Origin: Hypomesus transpacificus
Lineage: Eukaryota > Chordata > Actinopteri > Osmeriformes > Osmeridae
Assembly: GCF_021917145.1 (NCBI RefSeq)
Contig: NC_061064.1
Span: 3,459,137 to 3,523,136 of the forward strand
Direction: 5' to 3'
Length of the DNA stretch: 64,000 bases
Part shown: one piece after another, positions 20,366 to 37,639 of the stretch
How positions within the stretch are numbered: the first letter of the stretch is position 1
Layout of the letters: each line of letters opens with the position of its first letter
Translations under genes and position numbers: made by a program
Notes under the pieces: generated by a model
Database searches by the model: none
Seen by the model: the letters and a program-made list of their open reading frames with translations, nothing else
What the model was told of the DNA's origin: nothing

Positions 20366-23324
20366 CTCTCTCTCCTCTGTCAGAGTGGTCGTTCCCGTCC
20401 CTCAGGTGTGCGTCTGCACCTCCACTGTGAGAGCTGCTTCAGCCGGCGCTGCAGGGCTCCTGTGGAGGTCTCTGTGTCCTGTGTGACCATTCCCTGCCGC
20501 CTGCTGTGTGGAGCTCTCTTCCACCTGTGCAAAGAGGAGGAGCACTCGCTGCTCTGCCCCAATGAGAGGGCCCCCTGCCTCAACGCAGCCTACGGCTGTC
20601 CAATTGTCATGCCCCGCTCCTGGTTAGCCACCCATCTGCAGGTGTGTCCGGCCAGTGTGGTGTGCTGCTCCATGGAGTGGAACCGCTGGCCGGCTGAAGA
20701 CGCTCACTCACACTTGAACACGGCCCTGCATGAGAACCTGATGAGGGAGCAGCCTGGACATCAGGAGGCCCTGGACCTGGCCATGGCCACGAGAGATCAG
20801 AACCACCTGTTTCACTCTTTAAAGATGAAGAGGCTCTTCCCAGAGCTGATCGAGAGGGTGGAGGAGGAAGAGAGAGAGGAAGCGCGGAAGATTCGGGAGA
20901 AGAAGAGGGAGAAGGAGGCGAGGAAGAATGCCGCCCTGACCAAAGAGGCGGAGGGGGCTGTGGGGGGGGCTCCCCTCTCCAACGGCTTCAGTGATGCATC
21001 AGGGTCTGCAAGGCCCTCCTGGTTAAGCCCCTCCCCTGAGGAGGAGGCGCAGGAGGAGGTTGAGTGGGAGCAGGAGGAGGAGGAGGAGCTGACCCAGGAG
21101 GAGAGGGAGGCGTTAGCTAGGCAGTCAGGTGTGGATGCAAGGCTCCTGAGAAACTACAGTGCCTGGGAGCGGATGTTCACCATGGAGATGGGGGGCTGCA
21201 GGCAGGCTGGTAAAGGTACAGGGAAGGCCGGTAAAGGGTCAGGGGTCAAAAGTCAAGGGCTGGGCACTCTTGTGGAAGAGTCGACCAAGACACAGACTGT
21301 GACCCCCACAGATACTCACACACACCCAAAGACAGACAGCCTATGTCTCTCTTCCTCCTCCTCGTCCTGTCTGGCGAAAGAATCGAAGAGTACGTTTGTA
21401 TACGGACACGTGGAGCCGATGAAGATCATCACGGTGCGCACGTTCAAAGTCCCCACGAGCTTCACGGCCAAGCACGGACGCATCCGCAATCCCAGCCACC
21501 ACAAGCGGAAGGACCAATCAGTGGACACCAGCGACCTGGGGGTGGATCTGGAGAACATACCTTACTGGGAAGAGGTCCAGGTGAGTTTCGCTCGGGGTGA
21601 CATCTCTCAAAGGCTTCCGGTTCAACATTTTGCACATTTTGGGGGAATGTTTATTACACTTTTACAACAAAGAATATTCTCATTGAGACGGTTGCCCTGT
21701 GTTTTCCTCCCCGTACAGGCCTCCCTGCTGTGTTCCCTGGAGAAGGAGCTGAGGGGTCACCTCATCGCTGAGGACACCTGCACCGACGCTCTGCTGCAGG
21801 ACGCGGGCACGCAGACCTACAAGTTCCTGTCAGCGCCGTTCAAGCGGGACATGTCCCTGGCGGACATCACGGCAGACAGGCCCCCGGAGCTCCACGTGCA
21901 GCTGGGGGCGGAGGGCGTGACCAGCCGCCACAACAAGGCCAGCTCTGCCTTCACCTTCCTCTGTGGGCAGACCTTTCTACGCAGAGAGTTCCCCGCACAC
22001 TTCAGGTGTGTTCCTCAAACCTTTAGCTGGGTTACCAATGTTACCATATACTGCTGTCGGACAGGTGTAAATAGTTATCTAACTTTTGTAGAACTTGCAC
22101 TGTTGCCTTGGTTGCCTTGAGCTGTGCCTTGTAAATACAGACCGTTCCTTGACTATGCATTTCTGATCCTTTATCTTGTGCTAATGAAGAAAACTTAAAT
22201 GGATCAGAGGAAATAGGACACATTAACTTGGGATAGAGACAACATTGGGGCAAAGCTATCACGGTCTGTCCTCAGATAGCACTCTCCTATGACAGGGTAA
22301 TGATAATGTCCTTCTTAGTTCTAACGTCTGCTGTGTTTGTTGTTCATTCAGGAACGTTCACTCAGACATCCAGATGTGTCTGAGTGGCTGGTTTGAGCAG
22401 AGGTGTCCCCTGGCCTACCTGGGCTGCACCTACAGCCAGAGGAGGTTCCAGCCCTCCACACACAGGGCCACCGTCACCTACAAGTGAGCACAGCTCCACT
22501 CTCAACCCTGTATCTGTGTGGAAAAGCTTACATTATAAGCCATGTTAAAATGGTCAGTCCTTTGTTTCTTGAGTGTAGAATGTCTTGTTTGTGCACCTCC
22601 ATCCCCTCCAGCCATGAGCTGAGCAGCTTCAGCCTGCGTCCCACTGTTCCTGACACGCTGGCGGGGGCATCACAGCCCCCCCAGGACCCAGCAGAGCCCC
22701 CAACTACCCCCAGGAGGAGGGCGGTCAGGGGGGGAGCGGGGCTGGACTCTCTGAGCACCCTACCCTACGAGGTGCTGTGTCACATGGCCAGCTTCCTGGA
22801 CAGCCTGTCTCTGTCCCAGCTGGCCCTGGTCTCCCGGCTCATGAGAGAGGTGTGCTCCTCTCTGCTGCAGGGGAGGGGGATGGTCACCCTCCGCTGGGAG
22901 AAGAAGACCTACTCACATGGCGGGGCCACGTGGAAGGCCAAGAAAATGGTAAAAAAGTCTAAAGAACTGGTTTATTGCTTCACTTTGCCTGTCTTAACTT
23001 ATCGAACCCAAAAGTATCTGTTTGTATAGTCAGCTGTCCTGTTTGAATCCTTACAGTACAAGTGCATTGGACTTTGTTTTTAACCTTTTGTACTTTACTA
23101 TCTGTCAGGTGTGGCAGTTCAGTTCTCGGTTTTCGACGGTGGATGCGTGGCATTTCCGGGACATTCCGCCCATGTCGGAGCACCTGAAGGTGTGTCCTTA
23201 CTACGAGACCGAGGCGAGGAGCAAGCGAGTTTTCTTGCCCTGCATCAGCGAGGACACACACAAACCCAAACACTGCAAGGGCCTCAAGCTGGTCAACATG
23301 TTCCAGAAGACGACTATCTTTTAG
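20099..23324 (+). CDS. fbxo40: F-box only protein 40, tandem copy 2
   Basis: Exons: 20099-20101 (the ATG, directly followed by GTGAGT), 20384-21580, 21719-22005, 22352-22483, 22612-22948, 23109-23324. They join in frame to 723 residues. The zinc-finger region (to about residue 105) and the F-box exon are almost identical to copy 1, while the middle is very different. It is rich in Glu and Lys and lacks the conserved block found in copy 1 and human FBXO40 (APWxxGVxERL to HNGRMLxxFGQ); a Thr/His/Ser-rich stretch sits there instead, directly before FVYGHVEP. Exon 2 is continuous where copy 1 has two introns. The C-terminus is VWQFSSRFSTVDAWHFRDIP, ending QKTTIF. It probably acts as a muscle SCF adaptor like its twin, but substrate choice may differ because the middle differs. 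Confidence 0.9.
20203..20375. repeat. (CT)n microsatellite at the fbxo40 copy 2 acceptor
   Basis: Long CT tract with CCCT/CGCT interruptions in intron 1, ending about 8 bp before exon 2. It is the mirror of 18254-18427. Confidence 0.95.
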
Positions 23325-23644
23325 TGGTCTGCTAAACAGTTCATTTCACTAATAACATTTGGTGATATTCAAGGACCCCAATAAAAGTTTGTAAAAGATC
23401 TAAATGCGATTTGGTTCAAATGTGTCGAAAGATAATGTTGTTGTTATGAAACTTTTAATGTTTCATAAAATAGTGCCCCGTTAAAATGGCATTGTATCAC
23501 ACAGTAGATTGTACAACAAATAAATAATGCAGTGTTCCCTTTAGAACTACAGAACGTCGCTCTATCATATAGTCCAATACAATTACTTTTGCTCTCAAAT
23601 ACAATACTGTGAGAAGCTACCAGTGGGTATTTATTTGTCTCCCT
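23325..23644. other. Tail-to-tail gap between fbxo40 copy 2 and tlcd2
   Basis: Only about 320 bp. A plus-strand AATAAA at 23380-23385 would end fbxo40 copy 2. A minus-strand AATAAA at 23635-23630 lies about 10 bases past the tlcd2 stop, so tlcd2 may use a more distant signal and the two 3' UTRs could overlap. Confidence 0.5.
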
Positions 23645-24687
23645 CTACTGGTCACGGTCAGCTTTGCGTGTGTTGGAAAGCAGGTCTGAGCGCAGCAGGC
23701 GATAGAGCAACAGGGTGTTCAGGATGGTGCTGAGTCCCAGACCCAGGCTGCCCAGCATCAGGGTGAACCCGGGCAGGCCGCCCCTCTGCCTGGAGAACCA
23801 GCGGGTCATCCATCCCAGCGTGCACACTCGGAACACAGCGAACCTGAAGAGAGGACCAGAAGGCCAGCTTTGTACATCATGGACACTTATCGTAATACGT
23901 GCTGAAAGAGCTAAGTCTGAAACTTGGTTTGATGTTTGGAACCTCCGCGCCCTTGTGTAACTGTGACGATGAGGTTGACTGTGACTGCTGACAAAGCAGC
24001 CGTCTGAACGTTCTGGGCTACACATTCTGGCGGGGTCCCTCAGACAGTCTGAGACACTAAAGTTATACTCAGAGTATAAGTGCAGCTACATACGTGCCAA
24101 GGTTCAGCAGGACGGTGACCCGGTAAGCGACAGGCGGAGAGCCCGCGGCGTCCCTGGGTCTGGCCAGGCGCAGGAGCTGGCGTGTGTGCAGAAACACAGA
24201 GTTGACCTCCACCAGCAGAGAAACCACAGCGAAGCCCACATAGAGACGGGTCAGCAGGGGCAGAGAGAAGCAAGAGATCACCTGAGGAGGTCAGGCATGG
24301 GGGTCAGAGGTTAGGCATGGGGGTCAGAGGTTAGGCATGGGGGTCAGAGGTTAGGCATGGGGGTCAGAGGTTAGGCATGGCAAACACACACACACAGACA
24401 CACAGTTTCTTCTCTTTCTTTATTTCTTTCTTTATTCCTTTCTCACTCCATCTCTATCTCTGTCTCTCTCTCTCTTACACACACATACAAACACACAGTG
24501 TGAGAGATCCCATAATTATGTCAGTAAAGGGTTTCCTTATTCAACTTGTGTAAGAAACCTTGGACTGTGGAGAAAGGCGGTGTGACTAGAAGGCTTTATG
24601 GAGTTAAGACACGTTTTTTATAGCATGCCATATTTTCAATACTACCAGAAACCACACACACAAACCCAAACAGACAAACACAAACTC

Positions 24688-24780
<93 letters not shown>

Positions 24781-25738
24781 CCACACACACACACCCACAC
24801 ACTTACATACACACACACACACATTTGAGTGAAGATTATGAAAGTTCCTTATCGTTTTTCCTGATTGCCTCATGGTAATATTTCTAGGTTACAAACAATA
24901 CAGAAAACTATGCAGCTAAAGCATCACAGTAAGGCCACAGTTTCATAACTTAACGCATACAATAATCTTTGCTTGAAGGCACAATTATGAATATGTTATA
25001 CTAAGACTTGACCCAGTTCATCTTCTCAACTACTAAACCATGCTACAGTTTGAAACTGTGCAGAGGGGTCCTTGACCCAAACCAGATAGTATGTCTTATC
25101 AAGACACACACACACACACAGTCAAAGCAGCTCTGACTGTGTGTGTGTCAGTCTGTGTGTGTGTGTGTATGTGTGCATGTGTGTGTTTGTGTACACTACA
25201 ATGTCTATGAGTCTTCTTACCATATAGTGATGGAGGAGCATTTCCCAAGATCGACTCAGTCTCTGGTTGAGGGCCATGTCCAGTAGGTCATAGACAAAGT
25301 AACCTGGATGATAAACACACACACACACATGTTCCGGCACAGACAAGTTAACTAGTTAGTTGTTAGCATATTGATCTGATAGTCTAGCTCACTCCAGTTA
25401 TTTACCTGTAGACACAGATATCAGAGCATGGGAGAACAAGGAATGAGAGGAGATCAGGTCCTCTGCCATTCGAGGATTCTGGTAAAAACTGGAGCAATTA
25501 AACAAAGTTTAGTTTATCGTTAATTATCTTATTTCTATTATGGCGTCTGGATTACTCACCATAACACAGCCCATGTCCCCGTTAAAGAGCTATGAACCAG
25601 AGACGTGAATGTGTTCCGCCAAATCCACACTTTCCTGCGCGCGGGTTCTGGGACCGGCAGATGTTTCACTAATGTATTCAGGAGTCTAAAAGAGCATGCG
25701 GAGACTCCAGCTGTGAGAAGCGCTGTTTTTACCTCCAT
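23645..25738 (-). CDS. tlcd2: TLC domain-containing protein 2
   Basis: Five exons, 25738-25560, 25488-25406, 25303-25221, 24281-24094 and 23843-23645, join in frame to 243 residues. TLCD1/2 are multi-pass plasma-membrane proteins of the TRAM-LAG1-CLN8 family that limit polyunsaturated phospholipids in membranes. Landmarks are an N-terminal hydrophobic segment, then RRKVWIWRNTFTSLVHSSLT, YFVYDLLDMAL, MLLHHYM at the exon 3/4 boundary, LLVEVNSVFLHTRQLL and a final hydrophobic segment near LMLGSLGLGLSTILNTLLLY. The choice of TLCD2 over TLCD1 rests on remembered similarity and on the neighbours: human TLCD2 lies beside MIR22HG at 17p13.3, and mir-22 is also in this window. The exon 2 acceptor was chosen to keep the frame (FYQNPRMAEDL). 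Confidence 0.88.
24294..24380. repeat. 20-bp G-rich tandem repeat
   Basis: Just over four units of GGCATGGGGGTCAGAGGTTA in the tlcd2 intron beside the exon ending at 24281. Confidence 0.85.
24693..24776. repeat. (CT)n microsatellite
   Basis: CT tract followed by CA-rich sequence in the same tlcd2 intron. Confidence 0.95.
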
Positions 25739-26741
25739 GCCAAAGCTCTGATTTGTCCACTAATGGTCCAAAATTAGTCAAGTTTCTTCATAACCTCGCA
25801 CGTTTCATGTCTACTCAGATAATTACATGACTATATGACCTGACCCTTATTTGCACGCAGACTCCGTGCTTTCTGATAAGGGAACTATGCTGATTAGATG
25901 GGTGAAATAAGGCGTTGCGGTCGTTTGTCTTGAGTAGCCTTTTGAGCTTAAACAAATGTTTCCAGGTGTATATACAACCTTGACAGTTATTTGGTGTATT
26001 GTATTGTTTCCGCAAAATAAAGTGAGGTAGTAGAGCCTAACATGCAATATTTATGTTGCAAAAAAATAGTTTTTGTAACGTTTATAGCTGTGGGTTTTTC
26101 CGATGGTCGTTTCCATTTGTCGGTCGCCCAATGACAGATGAGTCCTGAGACTTCAATTATGAAACACATTTAATTTTAGGGTGTAGCCCACAATCCATAC
26201 CTTTCGACAAAACATTTGTGTCGTTTTATAGCGATGTAGACCTACTGCCTTCATCCCACAAGTTTACGCAAACTTGTGCATTGTCACTTTGCGTCGACCT
26301 ATCGGCATTCACAGTCGGTGGCTGCTGCCTCGTCAGCCCTTTCTCTATGCTGCTGTTGTGCCACACAAAAAGGCATTGCATTTCTCTTAGAAAATAACAG
26401 AGGCAATCACAACTCACATACGATACGTTCACCAATTTACTTGGGCCTAGATTAAATATTGTTCACTTTATCTTGCGTGGAATAGTTATGGGTGGGAGTT
26501 TTATCATTTTTTTCTAGAGATTTTCCCATTCAGTCACAGCTTTGCAGGACAGGACCGAGGAATGAAGGTTGGAGCTGGCTCAGTTGCCGGGGAATCGAAC
26601 TCTTCTCCCATCGCGATAAGTGCATTCAGCTGATGAGCAGAAGTCACTGCATGTGGCCCGAGTCGGAGATAAAACTTTTATTATCATATGTTCGTTGAGT
26701 ATCATTCATGTTCATAATTGTATAATTGTTGAATCAACGAA
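25739..26741. other. Divergent intergenic region, tlcd2 / AIFM3-like
   Basis: About 1 kb between the start codons of two divergent genes, so it probably holds both promoters. No TATA box or known motif stands out. Confidence 0.4.
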
Positions 26742-32026
<5,285 letters not shown>

Positions 32027-32364
32027 TCATCACTCCATCCACTCACCCGCCACATCACCAGCTCAACTTCAACAAACACTCCAGATGTCCTCCAGGGCCC
32101 TGCCTCCCCTCATCCCTCTCCACGAGGGATCAAGGATTCCCTACCTTCAAGAATTTTGTCTCCTCAATGGAAGTGTCCCATGTATCTGAAGAGGATATTT
32201 GTTCGAGTTCCTGAAGTTCAGTAGGAAAGCATTAAACAGCTGATACTGTCCAAAGTATAGTCCTCTGGTACACATTGTGTAGAAGTGCTATATTTATACT
32301 GTATACTGAATCTGTAATGCCATGAATCGTTTTGGGAATCTTACCTGCAACTTTGTTGAGTCAA

Positions 32365-32366
<2 letters not shown>

Positions 32367-32429
<63 letters not shown>
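32367..32429 (+). repeat. Poly(G) homopolymer, 63 bases
   Basis: Uninterrupted G run 340 bases after the AIFM3-like stop codon. The exact length is unlikely to be reliable because homopolymers of this size are hard to sequence and assemble. Confidence 0.9.
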
Positions 32430-32430
<1 letters not shown>

Positions 32431-33310
32431 ACCACAGATACCTCAGACACACACAGCTTTTGAGGATTCAAAGTTTTGATTTCTCATGGATTTCATTTTT
32501 TGCTTTCTTTTTTTGCTGAATTGTACAGGTTGTGTCCTCGGGTTGATGTCAACTATCTTTTACAAAAGTTTCATGACACGAGAGATGATCCCAGCAAATG
32601 ATTCAGTATTTTCTATTGATATGCGAGTGTCATAGTCCACTTGTTCGCCACAGTTTTGGGTCCATGCAAACAGTTGGAAACCATCAGCCAGTAGTGAGTG
32701 ATGGAAAATCACTGGCGACCTTAATGGCCAGTGTGGGTGCGTAGATGGCCCAATCAGAGGCCTTGGCTGGGGGATTAAGAGAACAGAGGACGAGGGGTCG
32801 GGTCTTTGAAGCAGGGATGCTGAATTAGGCAACGATGACAAAACAGACCTATGGAGAATAATGGACTTGGACAAACAGACAAAGCGTCAACACCAAACCC
32901 TTACAAAAGAACTGCTGTGCCTCTTTCTCTTTACCTCTCTCTTTCTGTTACACCTCAGTCTCTCTTTCCCCTCTCTACCATCAATTTACTGTTGCCCCCT
33001 CCCTCGTTCATGTTTTCTACCCACTTATTACTTTCAACACTCATCTCAGACGTCCTCAGGTCCGTCCCGTACTATGTGTGGAAGGTATGGAACATACAGT
33101 TTATATTTATTGAGTCAAACATGGAGTTCAATTGATCTCCTGTTGACTCTGTTCATATCAGGTTTTGTCTATGTCAGCATGTCTTTCTGAATGCTTCTGG
33201 ACAGCGAATCTATCCAACCACAAGATGGTGGTAACACTTTACATTTAACCTATATTATCTACAGTCTCGTGTAACTACAACAATACCCATAGAAACATTG
33301 TAGGAAAAAA

Positions 33311-33396
33311 GTTCCAATGAAACGAAAACTTGTCTGAATAATGCCAAGGTGTGGATGAACTTGACATTATTCAGACAAGTTTTGTTGCATTTGACC
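33311..33396 (+). other. Long near-perfect hairpin (pre-miRNA-like or foldback element)
   Basis: Arms 33325-33348 and 33360-33383 pair over 24 bp with one mismatch around an 11-base loop. Weaker pairing continues outward to 33311 and 33396. The core arm reads AAAACTTGTCTGAATAATG. The mature sequence matches no microRNA I know. Confidence 0.5.
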
Positions 33397-34523
33397 TTTT
33401 TGTGGGGGGGTCAACTTTTCAGGAACAACGATATCCTTACCTGTCACTCATCTTTCTTTGATCACTGTCTATGGTGGCAGTTGACTTATTCAGGTATCAT
33501 GTGTACCTCCCAGTAATGACCCAGTATTTCTAATCAACTCTGGGGAAAGCCTATCTGAACTGAAAAACTAAGTTAACCAACAATAAGATCTTCCCTGTTT
33601 GAGATGCATTGATAGACACAGATCGGCATCTGAAATACAACAAGGAAATTGTCTACCCTTTCATAAAATGCCAAAGAACACAAATACATTTTAGAAATAT
33701 AGTCTAGAATTGTTTTATTACAGCTGTGGGGAAACCATGTAAAACATCCAGAAGAATCTAGAAGCCAATCACCACTTGCTACTTATGACTGAGGAGAGCT
33801 CTTGCACTGTGTATGGGCAGGGTCTGCCTTTGACATGTACTGTTGCAGCTTATCTATTTCTCTTTGTACTGACTTTGAAAAATAAAGGACACCTTTGACA
33901 TGGCAGAACGTGTGGTTTCATCTATATACATTTTGGTACATGCACCAGTAGGCATTGCTAATCTTTCGTCCTTGCACGACACAATCCTTTCCGTTACTAG
34001 TTGTGTGACGAACAGAGCTACTGGACATTTACATTCATGACAGCCACCAATGAGAACAGGTAACTACTCTGCGGTTTACAAAAATACTCAATTATTTAGA
34101 AGGAGCAGTTAAACTCTACAAATCCTCCATTAACATTTAAAGGCATCCTGTGGTACACTGGTGTTTTGTAAGGTAACTGTAGTAGCCTCATCTCTGTACA
34201 GTACCACAAGACCAAGGGTAGTTGCTGTGTGGGACTGCACTGCGCAGTGGACTGTTCAACCCTGGTCAACACCTAATTATTACAGTGATAATGACAGTAG
34301 GTGTTCTTCAGGTGCAATTCACTTAATTCCTGAATTAAATAGGTTGCTATTGTTGAATACAGTCTTACAACGCCACCTATGGGTTGCAATAAGAAGGCTG
34401 AATAAACTGGATGATACTCCTTCCTTATCGCAGTTTATTTCTTTATCACATGAATTTAACAAAATTAGAAAGCTGTAAAACAATGAATATCTATTCTTAA
34501 TTATGCTATTGGTCCTGTAAAAG

Positions 34524-35447
34524 TTAAGTCACAACATTGCGATCCTCTTTATCTCTGTTTGAGTCCTGATTTAAAACAGGTGTCTTGGCTCTTGCGATCA
34601 GAGCCTGTCTGTGGACCAGGTAACGCTGGCGCCTGTTAGCCCTGTACACCTCCAGCCTCTTCTCTTCCGCCAAGGGGTCCTCCAGAACTCCTTCCCACCT
34701 AAGGCTCTCCTTGACCTGGGCACTGATCTCCACCATACGTGCCTGAGATGGAGCTCCCGTCACTGATGACATCCCAGATGGGGTCTTGCCTTCTTTGGGT
34801 GGCCTTGTCCTTCTTCTGGCACCCTCCCCATGTCTCAAACGACCTTTGACCTTGACCGTTTGGTCAGCGGACTCTTCAGACAGGGGGGGTCTCGTGGGCG
34901 TGGCTAGAGGGGGGGAAGCCTTCTCTGTGAGACAGCAAGACCACAACAGTTAGGTTGACCTTAATGACTCTCCAGGGAGCCACGGTGCTTGCAAGGATAA
35001 AACTAATGGTTTAGTTTACACTCATTAAGGTTAATGGAGCAAATTGTCGACACTGGGGGTTAATTCTCCAGAGACCTGTTCTGCCAAACACTATATTCTC
35101 TGCCTTCAAACATAATCCATTATGTACAGTCAAATGTAATTATAAGGAAGGATGGATTTGTAGCTCAAAGTCATTGATAGTTGACAAACATTAGCGTACA
35201 TTTCTTTTGGATTAATAACTACGATGGAAGCAACTTCTTCTTTCTCACACACAAACACAACGCACACCAGCTCAGACCTTTTCTAACATAAGTTACCTGT
35301 ATCATCTGAATTTTGAGGAGTACTTGAATGCCCTCTTTTCTTGGATGCATTCGTCAGTTTCTTCTTGTCTTTCTTCTTCGCTCTCTTCTCTTTGTTTTCA
35401 GTGTTCTTGGGTAGCAAAAGCAGTTTACAGTCTTCCCTCTCTCGCAT
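34524..35447 (-). CDS. liat1: LIAT1 (ligand of ATE1) homologue
   Basis: Two coding exons, 35447-35297 and 34924-34524, give 183 residues from the ATG at 35447. LIAT1 binds the arginyltransferase ATE1, with a Lys-rich stretch linked to nucleolar targeting. Here residues about 18-40 are very Lys-rich (KEKRAKKKDKKKLTNASKKR). A conserved C-terminal segment follows (AQVKESLRWEGVLEDPLAEE, then RLEVYRANRRQRYL). The mammalian 10-residue tandem repeats are not seen. The open frame continues upstream to an ATG at 35696 (MWEEFFVS), with another Met before ETRPLARNSQ, so a longer N-terminus is possible. Human LIAT1 is also at 17p13.3. Identification is from memory of the conserved segment and the context. 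Confidence 0.68.
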
Positions 35448-37114
35448 TATTATACTTTGTTTATGTGCGGTCGTTGAAAAAGTAATCGTTTTTAAAAGAA
35501 ATAAAACACTATCAGAAACAGGGTGACCATCGATAGGTTGGAAAAAATTGTTAACATTTGCAAAATCATTTTCTAAACATTTACAAAGTAGCGTAGGCCT
35601 TCTTGAGTGCACTGACAATGTGGCTGCTGCAATCTTTGACTGCGAGTTTCGTGCCAAGGGACGCGTCTCCATGGAAACAAAGAACTCCTCCCACACACTA
35701 CAAGGTCTCGTTTCTGTCTGTGGGGGCCAAGTCTACTCTCTCTGATGTTAACTAACATCATAATCTCGTTGGACTTTTGTGATGGCTGTCACAGTCAGAA
35801 CTATTTCCTGAATAGGTATGTTTCTTAAATGTTTATAAAATGGCATACGTAAAACATGTCCGATTTCATTATGGCTGCAAAGTAAACAATTTATGTCGCC
35901 TATAATTGACTAAAAAAGTTTCACAGGTACAGCCCTCATAACTCTAATCAGCAACTTATTACCTCTTTGATATGTCATGGGAGCTCGAGGGGAAACTAGA
36001 GAGGCGTGGGAGCTGAGGCTGTGTTCTATTTCAGGCACTCTCCACAGTCCACCTGCGGACAAATGATGGGTCCGTTTAGGATGACAATGTGGTCTTATTC
36101 AGCATTCAGTCATTCTCACATAAACAGCACATAAACTATATGTATATATTTTCAGTCATTACATCAATGCGACAGTCAGAACCCAATTCTGCAGGTCAAA
36201 TCTCTTTACATTTGTACTGTACATGTGATCAACCATCAATAGCCTACTACTAGACAGATCCACATCCCATAAGAAAACGATAAATATTCAACTTGACCGT
36301 TTAAATGGGAAAACCTGCAAAAGTCTGCCAGCAGAATCAAAACATCTCAACCAAATATCACTGCTTTCATGTCCAACAGGACATTATGTTGTCAAGCGTG
36401 TGCTAAAAAAACGAACAAAGAAAATGTAATGGAAGTGTCATTCCGGATTGAATTAAAGTCTGGATTTGTCAGCATCCTCAGCATGCAGTTCGGTATTTCC
36501 CCAGGAGTTTCCATCCTATTTCAGGCGCACACACACACACACACACACATGCACACACACTGACTAACCTTTCTAGCTGCAGCTATGTTTGGCCTTTGGG
36601 CGCTATGTTCCATCTGTGGGATCTTATACCCAGGGCCCACCTGAACTAAGAATAGAACAAATTTCCAAGCCAAAACAAGACCACACAGCTTCCATACTTC
36701 CTCCAGACATCTACGGCATCCCTGGAGGTCTCTGATAGCTGGAAAGGTGAAGAAGAAGTTGAAAGGAAAAACTAGAAATGTGGCTACTAAACACAAGCCC
36801 TGCCTCTCACAAAGCGATGCTATTATTAATATTGTTATATTGATAATCCTTGAGAGTTTAACACGTGCCTTGGCCTAATGTTTGTTTGATGGACCCACAG
36901 TATCCAGGGAATGGCACAGACAGACAGCTGACGCTGTCAAGTGAAGGGTCACAGAGCTTCCACCATCAGGTGACAGAGAAGAGACAGCACTGGCTCTCAT
37001 GACGTGATTCAGACTTAAAGCCACAGGCCCCATTATTGTTTCTATCAAAAAATGCCTTGTCATCTCTGTCAAAAGACTGGAATCCTTTGACTGTTCGATG
37101 TACAACGGTTACAA

Positions 37115-37146
<32 letters not shown>

Positions 37147-37639
37147 TCCTGCTGACGCACAAAGTGGGAAGCAGGATAAGGGCAGGTTGACCTACATCTG
37201 GAAACAATCTGTTTGGATAATAGAGTAATAGAGTAAGTATATAGACAAAAATGTCCTAGTGAAGGAGAGAGGGAGAGAGAGAGTTTAATGACATGGCCCT
37301 CCCTAACTACATAATCACAATGAGGAAAAGCACACGCGTTCATATTGAACTCCTGACATCTACAGAGGCTAATAACACTCCTAAACCAAAGTTTTATTGG
37401 ACCTGCTTGTCTCATGGGTTGATTTGTTCGAATACCTGAAATTCTAAATGAACAGATTTTCTTAAATCGCAAATGTCATTTTGCAGATTTAAAGCATATT
37501 TTCAACCCGCCTAAAATGGCATGTCGGAGTTTGACATTGGTTAAAGTGCAAGACATTCATATTCCACGGGTAGTGTACGTCCCACGTCAGAACTGTATTT
37601 TGACTAGCCATTCTCATTGGTCCGCTGTGACAGACTGCG
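35448..37639. other. Gap between LIAT1 and the mir-22 host gene
   Basis: Divergent 5' flanks of LIAT1 (minus) and the mir-22 host gene (plus). Short (CA)n tracts lie near 36528 and 37113. Nothing else is recognised. Confidence 0.45.

Larger units (their letters stand above)
32027..34523. other. 3' UTR/flank of the AIFM3-like gene and gap to LIAT1
   Basis: Includes a 63-base G homopolymer, a strong hairpin (33311-33396) and an AATAAA at 33881-33886 that could end a long 3' UTR of the AIFM3-like gene. No other gene is recognised. LIAT1 ends at 34524 on the other strand. Confidence 0.45.

Noticed and set aside
20165-20383. LSLSLS-rich N-terminus joined to fbxo40 copy 2
   Set aside because: It is translated (CT)n intron sequence. 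Both copies instead have an ATG directly before a splice donor upstream.
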